Shown: positions 1 to 8,247 of the stretch, in pieces | Layout of the letters: each line of letters begins with the position of its first letter | Position numbering within the stretch: position 1 is the stretch's first letter | Assembly (NCBI RefSeq): GCF_025787225.1 | Contig: NZ_CP090958.1 | Location: 2,342,550-2,406,549 of the forward strand | Reading direction: 5' to 3' | Length of the DNA stretch: 64,000 nucleotides | Source: Saxibacter everestensis | Lineage (GTDB): Bacteria > Actinomycetota > Actinomycetes > Actinomycetales > Brevibacteriaceae | Notes under the pieces: generated by a model | What the model was told of the DNA's origin: nothing | Databases searched by the model: none | The model's input: the letters and a program-made list of their open reading frames with translations, nothing else | Position numbers and translations under genes: made by a program

Positions 1-623
1 AGGTCATTGGCGGCTCCGAGCACCGCAGGGACCGTCAGACCGGACATTCCGTTGCCCGCATCGATCACGATCTTCAGCGGCCGGATCCCGGAGAGGTCGA
101 CAAGGCCGCGCAGCTTGGCGGCGTAGTCGGCCAGCAGATCGCGTTCCTGGTAGCGTCCCGAAACTTCCGCGCTGGGCAGTGCGGCATCCAGCGAGGCGGA
201 CGACAGGTATTCCTCGGCGAGCCGGGACATCTCGGCCAGTCCGGTGTCCTGGCTGATGCCCCGGGCGGCCGGCCCGCACAGCTTGATGCCGTTGTAGCGA
301 GCCGGGTTATGACTTGCGGTGAACATTGCGCCTGGAACGTCCAGCGCACCGGAGGCGTAATAGAGTTCGTCGGTCGACGCCAGCCCGATATTGCTGACGT
401 CGATGCCTGCGCGAGTGACGCCGTCCGAGAACGCTTCAACCAGTTCTTCAGATGAGGGGCGCATGTCGTGGCCGATCACGATGCCGGTCCTGCCGCTCGG
501 TATCACGACGACAGTTGCGAAGGCCGCGCCGAGGGCCCGGGCAACGGGGGCGTTGAGTTGTTGCGGAACAAGTCCTCTGACGTCGTAGGTCTTCACAACG
601 GAGCTGAGATCCACTGACGACAT
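1..623 (-). CDS. manB: Phosphomannomutase/phosphoglucomutase, N-terminal part (3' end outside window)
   Basis: Interconverts mannose-6-phosphate and mannose-1-phosphate for GDP-mannose supply. The 207 visible residues begin MSSVDLSSVVKTYDVRG, a typical alpha-D-phosphohexomutase N-terminus. They contain the phosphoserine loop TASHNP (Ser about 104) and later a DAGNGMSG stretch that usually opens the second domain. The ATG at 623 is preceded on the minus strand by an AGGAG-like site. The gene runs off the window start, so the metal-binding and sugar-binding C-terminal domains cannot be checked. DUF3499 lies directly upstream on the same strand, the order known in mycobacteria (manB beside Rv3258c). 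ManA at 12651-13940 supplies the connecting isomerase step. Specificity for mannose over glucose is inferred from context. Confidence 0.9.
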   Translation of the reverse strand, partial: MSSVDLSSVVKTYDVRGLVPQQLNAPVARALGAAFATVVVIPSGRTGIVIGHDMRPSSEELVEAFSDGVTRAGIDVSNIGLASTDELYYASGALDVPGAMFTASHNPARYNGIKLCGPAARGISQDTGLAEMSRLAEEYLSSASLDAALPSAEVSGRYQERDLLADYAAKLRGLVDLSGIRPLKIVIDAGNGMSGLTVPAVLGAAND

Positions 624-651
624 TCTTCTCCTGGGCTGGTAGCTGTTTCGC

Positions 652-1041
652 TTAGATTTCCGGTGCGGCCGAACCGCGGTCGCGAAGTACTCGCAGATGT
701 CCGCGTCTGCCGGTCTCCGTGCTGCTATCCGGCTCGGAGTGCGGCCGGGAGCTTTCCGGAGCCGGTTGCGGACGGCCGGCCTCGCGAACTGCGTCGGCGA
801 TGGCCAACAGGTCGTCCTTGCTGCGTTGCGGCGGGGTTTCACCGGGTGAAAGCCTGAGCACGTCCCAGTTACGGGGTGCGGTGAAGCGCTGCGCGTGTTC
901 GCCGCACAGGTCGTACGAGTGCGGCTCGGCGTAGGTTGCCAACGGGCCGAGGACGACAGTTGAATCGGCGTACACGTACGTCAAAGTCGAGACTGCCGTG
1001 CCCCGGCAAGCGGTACGAGAACACTGACGAACATGAGCCAC
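652..1041 (-). CDS. DUF3499 family protein
   Basis: Conserved actinobacterial protein of unknown function, 129 residues. The conserved N-terminal half has a likely zinc site: Cys7 and Cys12 (CSRTAC) with Cys46 and His49 (CGEH). Between them lies the family signature TLTYVYADSTVVLGPLA. The C-terminal third (from about residue 80) is polar and low in complexity. The start is GTG at 1041, without an obvious Shine-Dalgarno sequence. It sits 28 bases upstream of manB on the same strand and probably shares its transcript. In mycobacteria the same family is also next to manB, so a role tied to envelope sugar metabolism is plausible but only inferred. Confidence 0.85.
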   Translation of the reverse strand: MAHVRQCSRTACRGTAVSTLTYVYADSTVVLGPLATYAEPHSYDLCGEHAQRFTAPRNWDVLRLSPGETPPQRSKDDLLAIADAVREAGRPQPAPESSRPHSEPDSSTETGRRGHLRVLRDRGSAAPEI

Positions 1042-1144
1042 AAGACACGAGCGTACCGGTTGTCCATGCCTCGGGCGAACACGGCGCGCGCTAACCGTCG
1101 GCGGACCGCGCAGCCGACCGCACTACCTGCGGCGCAAAGTCGAT

Positions 1145-1150
1145 TAGAGT
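1145..1150 (+). promoter_or_regulatory. Candidate -10 element of a leaderless promoter
   Basis: TAGAGT lies six bases upstream of the ATG at 1157. That spacing would place the transcription start on the A of the start codon, and no Shine-Dalgarno sequence precedes the ATG. The same hexamer at the same distance occurs before the gene at 33595. No convincing -35 element was seen. Confidence 0.45.
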
Positions 1151-1156
1151 TCAGGT

Positions 1157-1627
1157 ATGGCTCGTCACGACCGTGCAAAGGGGACTCGTTCCCTGCACAC
1201 TCCGCCGATCAAGCTACAGCGTCGGCGGGAGCGGCACGGCCGCGGACTCCGGGGAACCTTGTTGCGGCCGCCGGTGCCTGCGGCACGGAGCCGGGCAGAC
1301 CGGTTCGATCAGCTGGTACTCGATGCCGCCCATCGCCTTCGGCGGACCTGGGCCGAGCAGATGGCCGGCCTGCAGTTCGCGGTCGAGACCGTCCCGCCGG
1401 TCGATCCGGCGCCCTGGGAGTTCGGCCAGGTTCCGCTCGGCCGGCTGTATCCGGGCGACGACAGGCAGCCGCCGCACATCGTGGTCTATCGCCGGCCGGT
1501 CGAAACCCGCGCTGCCGACCCGGACGACCTTGCCGAATTGGTGCACGACGTCGTGGTCGAACAGGTCGCTGCCCTGCTGGGCATGGAACCCGAACAGATA
1601 GACCCGGGGTACGCGGGAGGCAGCTAG
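1157..1627 (+). CDS. Metallopeptidase-like family protein (Rv3259 type), catalytic motif not seen
   Basis: A 156-residue protein with a basic N-terminus (about residues 1-45) and a domain resembling the actinobacterial 'metallopeptidase family protein' group: RFDQLVLDAAHRLRRTW, then PLGRLYPG and HIVVYRRPVE. In zincin relatives a HExxH helix lies near the C-terminus. Here the matching helix reads LVHDVVVEQVAALLG, so Glu135 is kept but the zinc histidine pair is absent. It is therefore probably not a classical zinc peptidase. It is transcribed divergently from DUF3499 (115 bases apart) and convergently with the DUF5719 gene, sharing a CTAG stop overlap. Family placement comes from synteny and sequence feel; function is unknown. 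Confidence 0.7.
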   Translation: MARHDRAKGTRSLHTPPIKLQRRRERHGRGLRGTLLRPPVPAARSRADRFDQLVLDAAHRLRRTWAEQMAGLQFAVETVPPVDPAPWEFGQVPLGRLYPGDDRQPPHIVVYRRPVETRAADPDDLAELVHDVVVEQVAALLGMEPEQIDPGYAGGS

Positions 1628-3285
1628 TTCGCAATCCGGACGTCGACCGAGCTGCCGCCTGGCGGACTGGCCGGCACCGGCATCGCCGAGATCAGCTCGC
1701 CGCCATCGCTGTCCGCCGTGACAACCGTCGCTCCAATCACCCTGGCAGACCCTTCAGCGGGGGTTAACAGAACTGCGGCCGGTTTCTTTCCCTGCGCCAC
1801 GAATTCAGCGGGATTGAGCGACACGGTAGTACTTGCCGGCACGTCGACAGTTCGAGCGTCGCCGAGCACGCCGTCGGAGCCGACACCGCGCACGACGACC
1901 GATCCTTCACCGTCGAGCGCGGTCAGGTCGACGGTCGAGGCCACACCGGATGGCAGTACCGCCTGCTGTTCCCCGGCTAGCGCCTGCGTCGACCCGATCC
2001 AGGCGAAATCAGTTGCCCCTTCCGGTGCCTGGTCCGACTCGGAGCCCTGCCGGGCGATTCGGGCGGAGGCGACGATGGGCACATCCGAGCTGAGTTCCGC
2101 GCCGTAAACGCCATCCGGAACACTGCTCAACGGAATGTCGATAACGCTCTCGCCGGAAACTTCGGCGGTGCTTCGTTCACCGAGGTCGATGATTCCGTCA
2201 CTGCCATAGAGTTTCAGCGAGACCCTGGCCGGGGCCGAACCCGGAACGCCGATCCTGAGGGCGGCACCTGCATCCTGGTACTGCGGGTCTGACGACGGCT
2301 TCGTGCGAAGCGCGATTCCCGGAATGTACTGGCTTGTCGCCGGGCGCGCGCTGGGGCCGACGAAGTCAACGCCTCCTGGCTGCAGACCACGCAGCACACT
2401 GTGCTGCATTGCGGCCGAGACCAGGCCGCCACGAGAACTGACGTGCACGGCCAACTGGCCCTGGTCCGGAGCCAATCCTTCCAGCAGAACTGACCGTCCT
2501 GCCCCGGGAGCGACTAGCAGATCCTCGGCGCCGGACACCTCGACCCGGCCTTCGGCGCCATAAACGTCGACAGTCACGGTCGAGGCCGTTTCGGTCGGAT
2601 TGGAAACGATCAGCCTGCTGGACCGGCCGACCTCGGTGGAACCGCCAACCAACCAGAAGTCGGAACCGCCACGCGCGCACTGCTCCGTTGCCAATCCGCG
2701 CAGGTCGCCTTCGGTCGCGAGAGACCCCTGTACCGCGCCAACCTGCGCGGGGACGGCGTCGGCCACCGTGCCGTTAACCCGCAAACCCGCGGTCAGCTTC
2801 CTGTTGGCCACGACCCGTGCCTGGCTGGCCGCGTCACCTGTCGCCAGGGTCTCGCCGAGCCGGTCAGTGCCGAGCGCGTTGACCGTGAACTGCGAGGAGT
2901 CGGCTGTTGCGCTATCCGTGCCGGCGCCGAACGGCGAGGAGACCACGTCGAACCAGTTTCTGGAATCCGAGGCGTCTGGGGCGAACTCGGTATCGGTACC
3001 CTCGGCATCGCCCGAGCTGAGGCCGGCAGGACCGGCACACGCGGTGATGAGGTCGGCGGCCGGTACCGGCACCGCGGCAGCGCCGCGAGCGTCGGAGTCG
3101 GTCCCTGGCAGATAGAGGCTACCGGCCGCAGCGAGGGCGCCGACCGCCACAACTGCTCCGGCGACCGAGAAGGTCCTGGAGAGCACCCTGGAGCGTTTCG
3201 CCTGCCTGGTTCTGATCTCGCGCCGGTTCGCGGCTGACTTTTTGCCTGACTTCTGCGCTGGTTCGGGGCCATTTCTATCGGTCAT
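1624..3285 (-). CDS. DUF5719 family membrane-anchored extracytoplasmic protein
   Basis: A 553-residue protein with a very basic cytoplasmic N-terminus (about 1-38), one membrane segment (about 40-60, rich in Val/Ala/Gly), then a large extracytoplasmic region rich in Ser, Gly and Val. The repeated beta-rich segments (for example LIVSNPTETASTVTVDVYG and similar) suggest Ig-like folds. No catalytic motif was recognised. Its ATG overlaps the stop of the upstream glycosyltransferase as ATGA at 3282-3285, so the two are translationally coupled. Its own TAG shares bases 1624-1627 with the convergent gene. The constant pairing with a GT2 membrane protein suggests a partner or carrier role in a surface-glycan pathway; this is inference. 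Confidence 0.8.
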   Translation of the reverse strand: MTDRNGPEPAQKSGKKSAANRREIRTRQAKRSRVLSRTFSVAGAVVAVGALAAAGSLYLPGTDSDARGAAAVPVPAADLITACAGPAGLSSGDAEGTDTEFAPDASDSRNWFDVVSSPFGAGTDSATADSSQFTVNALGTDRLGETLATGDAASQARVVANRKLTAGLRVNGTVADAVPAQVGAVQGSLATEGDLRGLATEQCARGGSDFWLVGGSTEVGRSSRLIVSNPTETASTVTVDVYGAEGRVEVSGAEDLLVAPGAGRSVLLEGLAPDQGQLAVHVSSRGGLVSAAMQHSVLRGLQPGGVDFVGPSARPATSQYIPGIALRTKPSSDPQYQDAGAALRIGVPGSAPARVSLKLYGSDGIIDLGERSTAEVSGESVIDIPLSSVPDGVYGAELSSDVPIVASARIARQGSESDQAPEGATDFAWIGSTQALAGEQQAVLPSGVASTVDLTALDGEGSVVVRGVGSDGVLGDARTVDVPASTTVSLNPAEFVAQGKKPAAVLLTPAEGSARVIGATVVTADSDGGELISAMPVPASPPGGSSVDVRIAN

Positions 3286-6200
3286 GACTCGTCACCTCCT
3301 GCCGTTACTGGGACCGGAGTCGTCGATCGGATCCGGGTTCCGCTGCCGCCGGCCGGAGCGCGGCGCCGACCTGGCAGCGGGATGGCCAGCAGCACCGCAA
3401 GCAACAGGACGATTCCCTGGCCGATCGGCCAGAGCCAGCCGAATCGTGGCGAGTGCTTGATAACCAGATCGCCGCCATCCGCCGGCAACTCGAAGCTCTG
3501 CGCCCAGCCGTCGGAGCCGGCCGCAAGTTCCTTACCGTTCAGCCAGGCGCGCCAGCCGTCGTCTGCCCGCTCGGCCAGCACGATCGTCCGCGGAGATTCG
3601 GCATCCGGTACCCGGGCGTCGACCGTCACCGCCTTGCTGGCGACGACGCCGAGCTGGCGGCCGTCGGAGTCCAGAATCCGGACCCTGGCCGGACGATCCG
3701 GCGCCGCACCCTGTGCATCGTCTCCGCTCGTGCCGGGCTCGACCCGCCATAGCAGGCCAACGCTGGTATTTCCTACTCTGGTCAGTCCGGCGCAGGTGTC
3801 GATTGCCGCCGAGATCGAGTCGTTCAGAGACCCGAACTCCTGCTCGGCGGCGACCTTCTCGGCGGGTTCAATTCCTCGCGGCGGCGCATTGACCCCTCGT
3901 GGCTCGCTCATCGCGTCGGAGAGTACGACGAATCCAATGCCGAGACCGGACATTACCGGACGAGGATCGCCCCCTGATCCCGCGGTCACGGCGGCGATCG
4001 CTGCGCCCAGTTGGGCTTGGGCGTCGTCGAGTCCGGCGGCCTTCTGCTGCCCCGGGGCTCCACTCACCGAGCGGGCATTGACAACCGCGGAGGTCGAGGC
4101 GATCGTCTGGCCGTCCGCGCGAAGCAACTGCCCGGTCAGCTCACCATCGACGTGGCTCAACATCAGCGTGCGGGTTCGGTCGGATCCGAGCCCCTGGTCG
4201 CCGGCAACTGCGGGGATCGCCAGGCCGGCGGTCCTGGTAAGTTTCGAGTCCGGCGCGGCCTGCGTCAGGTTCTGCCCGGTCCAGACGCCGATCGCCGTCA
4301 ATGGGCCAAGCACCGCAAGCACGGCCAGCACCGCGACCGCTGGCCGAAGCGTGCGGCTGATTCGGGGGGCCGACAGTCTGCGTCTGAGGTTCAGGCTTCC
4401 GGCCACACTCGCGGCCAGTAGTCCTCCGCCAAGCAGGCTGACGCCGCTCCCGGGCCAACTGGCGACGAGCTGATCGGCTGTCGATCCAACGGCGATCTGT
4501 CCGCTGACGATTGCGGTTGCGAGGCCGAGCAGGACAGCAAACCAGCTGAGTCTGATTCCGCGGGCGACGGAGCCACTGCGCAGCAGCGCAAGGATGGCAA
4601 CCAGGACAACCGGCGCCCAGACCACAATCGGAACTATTTCGCCGAGTCCGCCCAGCAGGGCGTCCAACCAGGGCCAGGGCGCTACCTGAACAGGTTGCAG
4701 CAGCACCTGCTGCCATGCCGGCGCAGGTGTCGAGGCGAGCAGCGCACCGGGATCCGCAGCTATAAGACGCGGGTTCCTGACCAGCTCGACCAGATACGGG
4801 CCGAATAGCGCAAGCGACGGGATGAGCAGCCACGGCACTGTTTTCTTGCGCCCTTTGGGGGCGGCGATTGCAAGTACCACGACAAGAACGGCTATCGCAG
4901 GGAGCAGCGCGGGCGCTCCGGCACTGACGCCCGCCAGGGCAAGCCCTCCGGCGGCCGCGGCCGACCATGACGGAATCCCGGAGGTTCCCGGACGCCCGGT
5001 GTAGCGCCAGGCGCGCGCGGCACCGATCGCCCGGACCATGCCTAGAACGCACCACGGAAGCAGGACGTGTGCCAGGATCGCACCCAGCCGTCCCTCGTTG
5101 ATGGCCAATGTCAGGGGCGGCATCGCAGCCCAGACCAGGGCAGTCCAGGACCGGACGCCGCGCGAGCCGGTGACGCAGCCGGCAGCGACCCAGGCACCGA
5201 GTCCGGCCAGTGGCAGCGCGCAGACAAGTAGTGCGGTGACGGCAACCGACGGCGAGCCGCCAGCCAGCAGGCTCAGCGGAACCAGCGCGGCCAGAAATGG
5301 GTCCGCCGCCGCTGGGTGGCCAAGGCCGGCGATGTTCCAGTTACTGACCGCCGACCAGTTCAGCTGCCCAAGAGTCAGCGTTGCTTCCTTGAGTGCTCCG
5401 CCGACGACATGTCCTTCGCCGATCAGCCGGAACAGCGCGAGGACACCCAGGATCGCGAGTGCGAAAACTGTGAGCACGGCTGGATGCGTCCAGATTCGCC
5501 GGCGCGGCGCGCCGAGGGTATCGAGCGGGGAGAATTCCTCCACCACCCCAGAGGTGTCGCCCGCTGTCGCGGACGAATCGTGCACGTAAGTTTCCTGGTG
5601 GCTCGTGCTGGCATCCGGGTCTGCGTCCCGCGCTATCGGAGCGGTCGCCATGTTCTCCCGGATGGTGCGCCACACGTCTCTCGGTTCGGCGTACAGGGCG
5701 GAAAGCGACGATCGCGGGGCGCTGCGGGTTCGGCGGGCACGTCTGCGCGACGTCGCCAATCGACCCGGTCGGATGACGGCGTCGATGCTGCCGCCGATCT
5801 CCCGGCCGGCGCTTCCCGGCTCTTTGGCGGCAATCCGGAACAAGGCAAGGCCGAGACCGGAGAGCAGGCTGATCACGATATGGAATGGCAGCAGGAATGC
5901 CGGCGCGTGCACCAGCCGGCTGAAGATCATATTCCGGCGCTCGGTCCGCATCACCGAGTGATCCAGGGCACCGCCGGAACGCAGGCCATTACTCGCCGCC
6001 TCGGCGTGGAACATTCTGGCGTTCGGCACCACCTCGACCCGGTGGCCTGCAAGTCGCGCGCGTTTGCAGAGGTCGATGTCGTCGTGGAAAAGCCGGAGGT
6101 TGTGGTCCAGACCGCCCAGCGCGTCCCACACATCCCGCCGGATAAGCATGCCGGCGCTGTTGACCGCGAGCACATCGGAACGCGAGTCGTACTGTCCCTG

Positions 6201-6662
6201 GTCGACCTCGCCTGGCGATAGCAACGTCATCCGGCGGCCCCACCGGCTCGTGGTCAGCCCGACATCACGGAGCAGCTTGGGATCGTCCCAGTCAAGCTGC
6301 TTGCAGCCGACGACAGCGACCGACGGCGCCAGGTCGACGGCTATCAGCAGCTGCTCGAGCGCGTGGACATCCGGTGCCGAGTCGTCGTGGATCAGCCACA
6401 GCCATTCCCGGGCGGCATCCTCGACCGGCGGCAACGATTCGATGGCGCGGGCAACCGCGGCGCCGAAAGCAGTGGTGCGCGGGACACCGACCACCTGGTC
6501 GACATTTTGCTCGAGGAGTTCACTGCTCGAGTCCCGGGATCCGGTGTCGACGCCGACAGTAAAGTCGAGCGGTCGACTCTGCGCGCGAAGCGCTGCCAGC
6601 GTCCGCGGAAGGTACGCCTCGCCGTCGTGGGAAACTACGACGGCGGTAACACGAAGACTCAC
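3282..6662 (-). CDS. Glycosyltransferase family 2 fused to a large polytopic membrane domain
   Basis: A 1126-residue protein. Residues 1-245 form a GT2 catalytic domain: VVVSHDGEAYLPRTL, GVDTGSRD (Asp39), a HDDSAP metal-binding site (92-97), GMLIRRDVWDALGG, and a HDDIDLCKRA acceptor/base motif (193-202). A membrane helix follows at about 258-280, then a basic/polar linker (about 300-390). About a dozen hydrophobic segments follow from residue 394, then a soluble extracytoplasmic region with a final helix near the C-terminus (QGIVLLLAVLLAIPLPG). The start GTG overlaps the WhiB stop as GTGA. It probably transfers a nucleotide-sugar residue to an envelope glycan or lipid carrier. Donor and acceptor cannot be read from sequence. 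Confidence 0.88.
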   Translation of the reverse strand: MSLRVTAVVVSHDGEAYLPRTLAALRAQSRPLDFTVGVDTGSRDSSSELLEQNVDQVVGVPRTTAFGAAVARAIESLPPVEDAAREWLWLIHDDSAPDVHALEQLLIAVDLAPSVAVVGCKQLDWDDPKLLRDVGLTTSRWGRRMTLLSPGEVDQGQYDSRSDVLAVNSAGMLIRRDVWDALGGLDHNLRLFHDDIDLCKRARLAGHRVEVVPNARMFHAEAASNGLRSGGALDHSVMRTERRNMIFSRLVHAPAFLLPFHIVISLLSGLGLALFRIAAKEPGSAGREIGGSIDAVIRPGRLATSRRRARRTRSAPRSSLSALYAEPRDVWRTIRENMATAPIARDADPDASTSHQETYVHDSSATAGDTSGVVEEFSPLDTLGAPRRRIWTHPAVLTVFALAILGVLALFRLIGEGHVVGGALKEATLTLGQLNWSAVSNWNIAGLGHPAAADPFLAALVPLSLLAGGSPSVAVTALLVCALPLAGLGAWVAAGCVTGSRGVRSWTALVWAAMPPLTLAINEGRLGAILAHVLLPWCVLGMVRAIGAARAWRYTGRPGTSGIPSWSAAAAGGLALAGVSAGAPALLPAIAVLVVVLAIAAPKGRKKTVPWLLIPSLALFGPYLVELVRNPRLIAADPGALLASTPAPAWQQVLLQPVQVAPWPWLDALLGGLGEIVPIVVWAPVVLVAILALLRSGSVARGIRLSWFAVLLGLATAIVSGQIAVGSTADQLVASWPGSGVSLLGGGLLAASVAGSLNLRRRLSAPRISRTLRPAVAVLAVLAVLGPLTAIGVWTGQNLTQAAPDSKLTRTAGLAIPAVAGDQGLGSDRTRTLMLSHVDGELTGQLLRADGQTIASTSAVVNARSVSGAPGQQKAAGLDDAQAQLGAAIAAVTAGSGGDPRPVMSGLGIGFVVLSDAMSEPRGVNAPPRGIEPAEKVAAEQEFGSLNDSISAAIDTCAGLTRVGNTSVGLLWRVEPGTSGDDAQGAAPDRPARVRILDSDGRQLGVVASKAVTVDARVPDAESPRTIVLAERADDGWRAWLNGKELAAGSDGWAQSFELPADGGDLVIKHSPRFGWLWPIGQGIVLLLAVLLAIPLPGRRRAPAGGSGTRIRSTTPVPVTAGGDES

Positions 6663-7096
6663 ACAGCTCGTTTCTTCAATTTGCGGCGTTCACGCTCGGA
6701 AAGCCCACCCCAGATACCAAACCGTTCGTCATTCTCGAGCGCGTACTCCAGGCATTCCGAGCGCACGTCGCATGTGGTGCACACCCGCTTTGCCTCACGG
6801 GTCGATCCACCCTTCTCCGGAAAGAAGGCCTCCGGATCGGTCTGCGCGCACAACGCTTCATCCTGCCAGCCCAGCCTGCCGACCTCTGCCGGACCGCCGA
6901 AAAGCAGTGACAGCGGAGCGATCTCGGTGACCGGCTGCTTAACCGGCTCCAGCCCGACCGGGTCGACACTCAGCGGATCCGGCGTAAATGACGGCCGAGG
7001 TGTGGTTGGATCAACAAACCAGTCTTCGGCGAGGCGAGAGCCTACTCCGGTTTGTGGTTCGGCGAGCTCTTCTGCCCGCTTCTCAGCAAACCCCAC
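6659..7096 (-). CDS. whiB2: WhiB-family iron-sulfur transcriptional regulator (WhiB2/WhmD-like)
   Basis: A 145-residue protein with the four [4Fe-4S] cysteines of WhiB proteins (Cys83, Cys106, Cys109, Cys115; CxxCxxxxxC core), the GIWGG turn (127-131) and a basic C-terminal tail (RERRKLKKR) for DNA or sigma-factor contact. The N-terminal 75 residues are an acidic, proline-rich extension. The GTG start at 7096 is well supported by a GAAGGGGGAAG ribosome site just upstream. WhiB2/WhmD relatives act in cell division and septation, and the position beside manB and cofD matches mycobacterial whiB2. The stop overlaps the glycosyltransferase start, so the regulator heads an envelope-glycan operon. 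The symbol is assigned by synteny. Confidence 0.92.
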   Translation of the reverse strand: MGFAEKRAEELAEPQTGVGSRLAEDWFVDPTTPRPSFTPDPLSVDPVGLEPVKQPVTEIAPLSLLFGGPAEVGRLGWQDEALCAQTDPEAFFPEKGGSTREAKRVCTTCDVRSECLEYALENDERFGIWGGLSERERRKLKKRAV

Positions 7097-7218
7097 GATG
7101 CTTCCCCCTTCGCCAAGAAAATCGTCCTCAACATCAAACGATTCGATGTCTTACATAAATGAAATTACATGCGTGTCATTGCACCTAAGTCAAGCCCCGG
7201 ACTGATAGAGAACTACAG

Positions 7219-7230
7219 GGGGAAGTCCCC
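7219..7230. repeat. Inverted repeat in whiB/cofD divergent region
   Basis: GGGGAagTCCCC, five-base arms with a two-base spacer. It lies 123 bases upstream of the whiB start and 163 upstream of cofD. It could be an operator; no known regulator motif was matched. Confidence 0.35.
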
Positions 7231-7271
7231 TAGCCAAGACGAAGCGAACTCGTGTTCTATAAGGCGACCCT

Positions 7272-7287
7272 ACCTGTCCCCACAGGT
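7272..7287. repeat. Perfect inverted repeat in whiB/cofD divergent region
   Basis: ACCTGTccccACAGGT: six-base perfect arms around CCCC. It is followed immediately by a second short inverted repeat, GTGTagACAC, at 7289-7298. The pair forms a compact symmetric block 105-121 bases upstream of cofD. It may be an operator for whiB or cofD, or a hairpin in a long leader. The rest of the 7097-7392 interval is relatively AT-rich and holds no coding sequence that I can support. Confidence 0.45.
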
Positions 7288-7392
7288 TGTGTAGACACCA
7301 GCCTCGAAGCACAAGCTGTGGTGTTTTGAGAGGTACGTCCCATCCGCTTCAGCGTTGCGAAAAAAATCTCAAGAAAATGACAAGATCTAACT

Positions 7393-8247
7393 ATGCACAT
7401 CACCGTTCTGGCGGCCACGTCTGCTGACGTCGAGCTGATACTCGCGCTACGCGATGCGGAGCCCGATCACAGCGTCACAGTCGTTGCGAATACAGCAAGC
7501 GACCTGACAGTGCACGGACTCCGTTCCTGCCCGGATCTGGACGCCCTGATGTACGCGATGCCGAGCGCGGTCCGAACCACCGATTCCGGCGCCGTGCACC
7601 GGGAGCTGACCGGCTACGGAGTCGATGGGCTCTGGTACGAGCTGACCGACCGGGAGATGGCGACGCTGATCCTTCGTACCAGGCTGCTCGGCCTGGGATA
7701 CTCGCTCTCCCAGGTGACACAGGCGCTGTCTGCCCGGTGGAACCCGCCGTACGCGCTGCTCCCGTTGAGCGACGACCCGATCGAAACCCACGTCGTCCTG
7801 GCCGACGACGGCGCCGAGCGCCCAGCGGTTGCCGTGCACGTCCAGCAATGGCTGAGCGGCGGCAGACAACAGCAGCCGCAACGACTGGCATTTTCCGGGC
7901 TCGACACGGCCACCACAGCTCCCGGGGTTCTGGACGCGATCAGAAAGTCGGATATCGTGATCCTCTCCCAGCGTGGCGACCCGGAACTGACGCTAGTCCC
8001 GGCACTGCAACTGCCCGGAGTCAAGGAGGCATTGCGAGGTACCCGCGGACTGGTGCTCGGCCTGGCCGGAGACAAGACCTGGCACTCCCCCGGCAAGGCC
8101 ACCGCCGACGAGCTTGTCGCCGAGTGGTCGGCCGAGCGAAACCCTCCAGCGCTGGCGTCCTGGATCCTGGCACACCCGGTAAAGACGAACCAGGTCCCAG
8201 CGAAGCAGCAGTTATGGCCGGGGCCGGATGAGTTGGGCCGGGGATGA
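7393..8247 (+). CDS. cofD: 2-phospho-L-lactate transferase-like protein (CofD/FbiA), divergent
   Basis: CofD transfers the phospholactyl or phosphoenolpyruvyl moiety to Fo in coenzyme F420 synthesis. Family hallmarks present: VVANTASDLTVHGLRSCPD (31-49), LTDREMATLILRTRLLGLGY (84-103), LSQVTQAL, and LLPLSDDPIETHVV (122-135). Family motifs missing or altered: the N-terminal glycine-rich loop (GGxGG or GGTGT) reads LAATSADVEL, the PSNPxxSIGPI nucleotide loop reads SQRGDPELTLVPA, and VSPIIGG is absent. At 284 residues it is shorter than the usual 310-330. The cofE ATG overlaps its stop (8244-8247). The family call is secure from the conserved blocks and the neighbour. Whether this copy is a standard enzyme is open. 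Confidence 0.82.
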   Translation: MHITVLAATSADVELILALRDAEPDHSVTVVANTASDLTVHGLRSCPDLDALMYAMPSAVRTTDSGAVHRELTGYGVDGLWYELTDREMATLILRTRLLGLGYSLSQVTQALSARWNPPYALLPLSDDPIETHVVLADDGAERPAVAVHVQQWLSGGRQQQPQRLAFSGLDTATTAPGVLDAIRKSDIVILSQRGDPELTLVPALQLPGVKEALRGTRGLVLGLAGDKTWHSPGKATADELVAEWSAERNPPALASWILAHPVKTNQVPAKQQLWPGPDELGRG

